DNA of 64,000 nucleotides from Hygrophila difformis (lineage: Eukaryota; Streptophyta; Magnoliopsida; Lamiales; Acanthaceae): contig JAOANR010000014.1 of the NCBI GenBank assembly GCA_030278955.1, forward strand, positions 1,741,920-1,805,919, in the 5' to 3' direction. Position numbers and translations under genes: made by a program. The notes below the pieces were generated by a model. The model saw nothing but the letters and a program-made list of their open reading frames with translations, was not told the origin of the DNA and did not search any database. Of the stretch, positions 59,507-64,000 are shown piece after piece. How positions within the stretch are numbered: the first letter of the stretch is position 1; each line of letters begins with the position of its first letter.

Positions 59507-59764
59507 CTTCCTCCGTTCCTAAATAAATGCAACATACCACATTTCACGCAATCCAATGCACATTTTTAATCCGTAATAACTCAAATTTCATATAAGTAAA
59601 AATTATGAAAATTTGATATTCTAAATCTATGCGATTAGACGAATCCAACAAGATCTCACTTGACTATATTTTATCTTATATAATTGTATTAAAAAGTCGA
59701 GTCAAAACTACTCAATGAACAGTGACAAAAGTCAAAACGTGCAAATAAAAAAGAACGGAGGTAG
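59507..59764. mobile_element. Stowaway-type MITE
   Basis: Left end CTTCCTCCGTTCCTAAAT, right end AAAAAGAACGGAGGTAG, TA flanks. Oriented opposite to most other copies (CATTTCACGCAATCCAATGC appears at its left). Its right part matches the MITE fragments beside the eL15 copies. Confidence 0.75.
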
Positions 59765-61218
59765 TATATTATATAATAATAATCCAAATCACAAATTTAT
59801 AGGATAAAATATAATAAAAACATGTTAAAAATATTACTAGGGGAAACATAATTAAGTTAAAGAGATTACAAGCAGAATTAATTCAAGGAATCAAAGGGTT
59901 TCCACGGCAAAATAAATAAATAAATAAATAATCCCATAACTTTGTTTGATTTCTTAAACAATCCTTCATAATTCAATTAACCCAAACTATCTGCTAAATA
60001 TATTAATCACTGCCCAATCAGTCTCATCCACTTCTTAATCCTGATCACTGGCACCCCTACTAGTCATAAAAAAAAAAAAAAAAGAATTGTGTCAATTGAA
60101 TTATTATGGGATGGTTCATAAAATCAAACAAACTTACGGAATTATTTGGGTTTTTCCCGGGTTTCCACCAGCATCCAAATTCATGGATGTTTCTTTTCAA
60201 GAACTGATCATGATATGGTTGGCAGGGGATCATCATATTCTTCGGACACGAGACTAGAGACAAATATTTGGGACTTGTTTCAATCACAACACAAGTGATC
60301 AGATAATGTGTCTGACTCAAGTAGGTGACCTAAAGCAAAACTACTTTCATTTGAATGGGAATTGCTATACAACACACCATCAAAAGTGCTGTTTGTCCTA
60401 ACACACAATTACCTCACTCAAACAAACAACATGACTCACGTACGTAGTGCATATATACTTTGGGAAAGAAATTAAAGCAAACATATATACCCTCGATGTT
60501 ATATACTACTATGTAGAGTACATTTTTGCATCAAAATTAACCAGCGGCATCGCATGTTCTCTGGTCGCTCTCTCTATTGCATCATTGCATGCATCCACTA
60601 AATAAACAATTCAATTGGCATCTGCAAAACCCCTTCATTTTTTTATTTTTTATTTTTGCCCCTCAAACACGAAAACACAGTTTGTTTATGGTCTTGATAT
60701 CAACTTATTATTACCTCATCCTAAAGTCTAATAATTTCAAGAAATATATACTTAAAGTGAAAATATCCCGAGTTCATAGTTTCTACTATATTGGAGTAAA
60801 TTTTATTATATTTTTTAATAAAAAGATAAAAATTCATACTTTGCACTCATGAATTCATAATTATATAGCTAGGGATAACAACAACAACAACAACATCACA
60901 TGTCCAATAACTAAAAGGAATTGAAAGTACTTGAAGATAGAGAGATAGAGTGATAGAAAGATGTAAGAAGTGAACACCACTTTCAGTTCTTCAATATACT
61001 ATATCAACAACCAAAAATAGTACTCCTACTAATCCAAAGAATAAAAAGATAAGGTAGGGTTTAATTATTAGCATTTTGTGATGTGTGTTTGATAATGGAG
61101 GTAGGCTTCCTCTCCATCAATAAGATCTATATATGACAATGGATGGGAGTGGGATGCGATGGCATGAATCATGATCATTCCACCTATTAAAATAATGAAT
61201 TGAGAATAATGCATATAT

Positions 61219-61257
<39 letters not shown>

Positions 61258-62174
61258 TCACCAATGGATGGAGAAATAATGAAGCTGATCGATCCATCCA
61301 AGGAATTATTAAGTGGGCAACTCAATTTCAATTGCATGATTTTGATATCCATCCATCTATGAGCTTCAATTTTTCAGTGAAAATCTTTCTCAAACTATAC
61401 ACCACTTTTTCTTCTTTAAAGTTGATGTTTTGGGGGCTTCTTTATGGGCAGCTCATTATTTGACAATATATAGTTGGCATAAGTAGTAAGTAGTATTTTT
61501 TTCTTTTTATTTTTTTTTTGGTTTGCTTAGTTTGATTTGGTTGTATTAAAAATAATAATAATAAAAGTAAAGCTCATTCGAAGTATAAATAAATTTAATG
61601 GATTTCAGTATACTAAAAATCAGTATACGTGGGTGTCATGTGGGTGCCGGTTTTTTACTCCGGCGTTGCCCGCCGCCGTGATGATGAGTAGTGGTGATGA
61701 GAAGGTTATAGCTTAGAAGGTAGTATATTGAAATTGTAAATGCATGAATGATGACACTTTTTTTTTTTTTTTTTTTTTTTGCTTTATGATCTTTCGGAAA
61801 AGCAAAAGAAACCTTAAATTTCAATAGTATCGTAATTACTGTATTATGTGATATTATCGATAATGATTAGGACAATGTAGTGTGGATATGAGGATATTCA
61901 TTAGAAAGATTCGTGGATCGTGTACCTACCCTGCATAAATCTACTAATCATGATTCATTAGAAAGGTTGCATTTGCATACACTACTGATTTCTTAATTAC
62001 TTCTTTTTTTAATGATTATGCAATACTATATGGTATTGGACTGATGTTGGTGGTCAACACATCTTTGTAGTATCGATATGCTTAATTAACCAGCAAAACC
62101 CATGTTTGGAGGAAAAAGATTTTGAAGCTAAAATGTATAATAAATTAATAATTATATATTGACAAGGTGAAATA
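59765..62174. other. Intergenic AT-rich DNA
   Basis: No gene could be supported over 2.4 kb. Simple repeats include (AAT/AAAT)n near 59,910, (CAA)n at 60,878-60,893, (TA)n at 61,221-61,256 and a poly-T run at 61,758-61,780. Confidence 0.5.
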
Positions 62175-62177
62175 GGG

Positions 62178-62792
62178 TACGGTTATGGTGCAATCACCAA
62201 ACTAACCCACAACACTTCAAAACTCAACATCTCAATTGTTTATTCAAATCCAACGGTTCAAAATTAAAAAAAGTAAAGCCGTCTAAAAAATGTATAACGG
62301 TTAAGTCGCTGAAAAATACACAGTCGCTGAAATACACTCAGCTTGTTGCTGAAATATATTAAACCAAAGAATTGGGGTTTCAACTTTTATGAAGTCGCTG
62401 AAATGCACAATATCAAGTCGCTGAAAAATACTATAGTTTTTCGCCAAAATATACTATGATGCGTCGCTGAAATATACTATAATACGTCGCTGAAAATACA
62501 CAGAAATCGTTGCTGAAAACAGTATGCATGTCGCTGAAATATATTATAGCACGTCGTTGTTATGTGTTACCTACTTCAATCAAAAGTCAAGTTTTTTTAG
62601 GGCTAATCAACAAATCACTGAAATGTACATACGTCGTTGAAATGTACTAAAGTACATTTTGGAGTAATATGACAAAATTACTTTTTAACCTTCAAGTTAG
62701 TCTCAACCGTCGATTTACAACATTAATCAACGTTGAGAAGAAGACGTCGTATTACATCAAGTCAATCCCCTTGATCGCACCCTAACCAAAAC
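62178..62792. mobile_element. Putative small inverted-repeat element carrying a minisatellite
   Basis: GGTTATGGTGCAATCACC near the left and the inverted TTGATCGCACCCTAACC near the right suggest terminal inverted repeats of about 17 bp. The target duplication was not resolved, so the limits are approximate. Confidence 0.45.
62304..62655. repeat. Minisatellite of about 12 GTCGCTGAAATATACTATA units
   Basis: Units of 16-26 bases with core GTCGCTGAAA or GTTGCTGAAA recur across 350 bases with variable spacers. Several read CGTCGCTGAAATATACTATA. There is no open frame through the array. Confidence 0.8.
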
Positions 62793-63052
62793 GAGGTGAT
62801 ATATGCAGGCACCTCTTATAGTTCAGTATAGCAAGAGCATTATTGGAAGGAGGAAAGTGGTTTACAAGACAGGCACACAGCATTACATATTTTTATTACA
62901 TCCTCGGCAGTACAAACACAATCACAGAAGTCGTTGAGAAAGATAACCTAGTCCCAGCCAGACATTGATCTGTTTACAGAGTACATCACAACTATTGTTC
63001 CTAAACTCCCCTACCTGTCACCTGATCACACCCGTCCTCAGGATCCCGATGG

Positions 63053-64000
63053 TCATCGCAGTTCCTCTGTACAAAATTTGTTCCAGGCTTCCTGTTGCCA
63101 CAAATGATTCTAATGAGTTTATGAGATTTTCGGAAGCATGAAGAAGATGTTTCCAAAGAAATGGATGAGAGGAATTTGTACCTTGAGGAGATCAAAAACC
63201 TTTTCTGCGATATATTTGTGCTCGGTACTTGCTCCCTTTTGTTGAACTTTGTCTGGATGGACACACAAAGTTGCCTTCTTGTAAACTTTTTTCACTGAAT
63301 CGGAAGTGATCATATCTGTTAAGGAAACTGGTCGCCACCCGCTGTCAGGCCACAATACCTGTGTACCATTTCAGCATTTTCAATTATGACAGAAACCAAA
63401 AAACAAGCGAAATCTGCAACGATTTTAGTGTACATGATGGAGCTAGCATTCATGTACTAACATTTAAGAGCCGAGAAAAGGTATTATCTGAGTAAAGAAA
63501 ACCAACCTCCTGCAATGATGACAATAGAGCGCGTAAATTGCCTTCTTTTCCTGCAGCCCACCGCCTTATATTGTTGTCTAAAGTTTGAGCAAGCCTCTGA
63601 AATAAGAACATCGAGTAATAGATAAGATCGTCGTCTACTTATAATGTAGGTTAAGGTCTCAATGGTTGCGACATGTAGTTTAACAGTGAGAGTCTTACAC
63701 GTCTTTCCTCCTGTTCGAGCTGAGTTTGAAGATCGCGTTGAGTTTTTTCAGCAAGTGCTTCTGCCTGGAAAGAGACACAGTATTCATATTAGAATATGCT
63801 ATACACAAGGGTTGATTGGATCATAAAAATATTAATCACAACGTGTATTAAGTTCCGCAGCTATTGACGAAAACAAGGAATGGGTTTGGGTTCATATAAA
63901 TTCCATCGCCCCAACTTTCCACCAAAATACTAGTTCTCAATCCGATCCATTACCATCTTGTACTCTTTCGACCACTCTGTGACTTTGCTAGTTTGTGTAT
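63053..64000 (-). CDS. Auxilin-related J-domain protein, 3' end, partial
   Basis: This is the C-terminal part of a plant auxilin-like protein. Auxilins recruit Hsc70 through the J domain to uncoat clathrin-coated vesicles. Exons (minus) are at least 64000-63954, 63764-63699, 63596-63507, 63358-63182 and 63091-63053, all in phase 0. The upstream exons give a charged coiled region ([18 protein letters not shown]). The J domain follows with [31 protein letters not shown], the essential HPD in [23 protein letters not shown] and the short last exon [12 protein letters not shown]. The wording is closest to auxilin-related proteins of the At4g12770/At4g12780 type rather than JAC1. The 5' part lies right of the window. 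Confidence 0.93.

Noticed and set aside
1..64000. CRISPR array, bacterial operon, phage or organelle insertion
   Set aside because: No evenly spaced identical repeats with unique spacers, no operon structure, and spliced plant genes throughout.

Overview
The window is plant nuclear DNA, clearly from a eudicot. It has intron-rich GT-AG genes, chloroplast, cell-wall and cytokinin-response proteins, AT-rich intergenic DNA, many Stowaway-type MITEs and TTTAGGG-type telomere-like repeats. I cannot place the species; an asterid is a guess. Exon models were made by hand from splice signals, reading-frame phase and recalled family sequences, not by alignment.

Layout. At 0.5-1.2 kb is the first exon of a LysM GPI-anchored receptor (LYM1/LYM3 type, minus), whose remaining exons lie off the left edge. 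Next come a universal-stress-protein gene (3.7-4.5 kb, plus), a Golgi nucleotide-sugar transporter (4.9-6.8 kb, minus), chlorophyllide a oxygenase (7.8-10.4 kb, minus) and a TLC-domain membrane protein (11.1-12.9 kb, plus). The last two are divergent and share a promoter region containing a G-box.

From 14,430 to 31,136 lies one large Mutator-like element (MULE) of about 16.7 kb. It has roughly 210-bp terminal inverted repeats and a perfect 10-bp target duplication (TTTTATTCAA). It encodes an apparently intact 845-residue transposase on the plus strand. Convergent with that is a DUF1985 plus Ulp1-type SUMO-protease-like gene on the minus strand, which carries one in-frame TAG. The rest of the element holds telomere-like satellite DNA, a degenerate 1.26-kb tandem duplication and three captured fragments of a ribosomal protein eL15 gene. 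CGAACC-type motifs recur in both TIRs and just upstream of both element genes.

From 31 to 36 kb is repeat-rich intergenic DNA with a 746-bp hAT-type element. A type-A cytokinin response regulator follows (36.8-38.5 kb, plus), then a LINE RNase H relic and a 24-exon KIN-7 kinesin gene (39.9-50.9 kb, minus). From 51 to 55 kb there are only MITEs and AT-rich DNA. An amino acid permease (55.3-57.2 kb, plus) is followed by a CACTA element with exact ends (58,096-59,318), another MITE, a minisatellite-bearing repeat (62.2-62.8 kb) and the 3' part of an auxilin-related J-domain gene (63.05 kb to the right edge, minus).

The host genes are ordinary single-copy-type plant genes and do not form one pathway. 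The most notable object is the composite MULE with its captured host sequence; it belongs to a known kind of element (MULEs carrying Ulp1-like genes), but several of its details merit checking.
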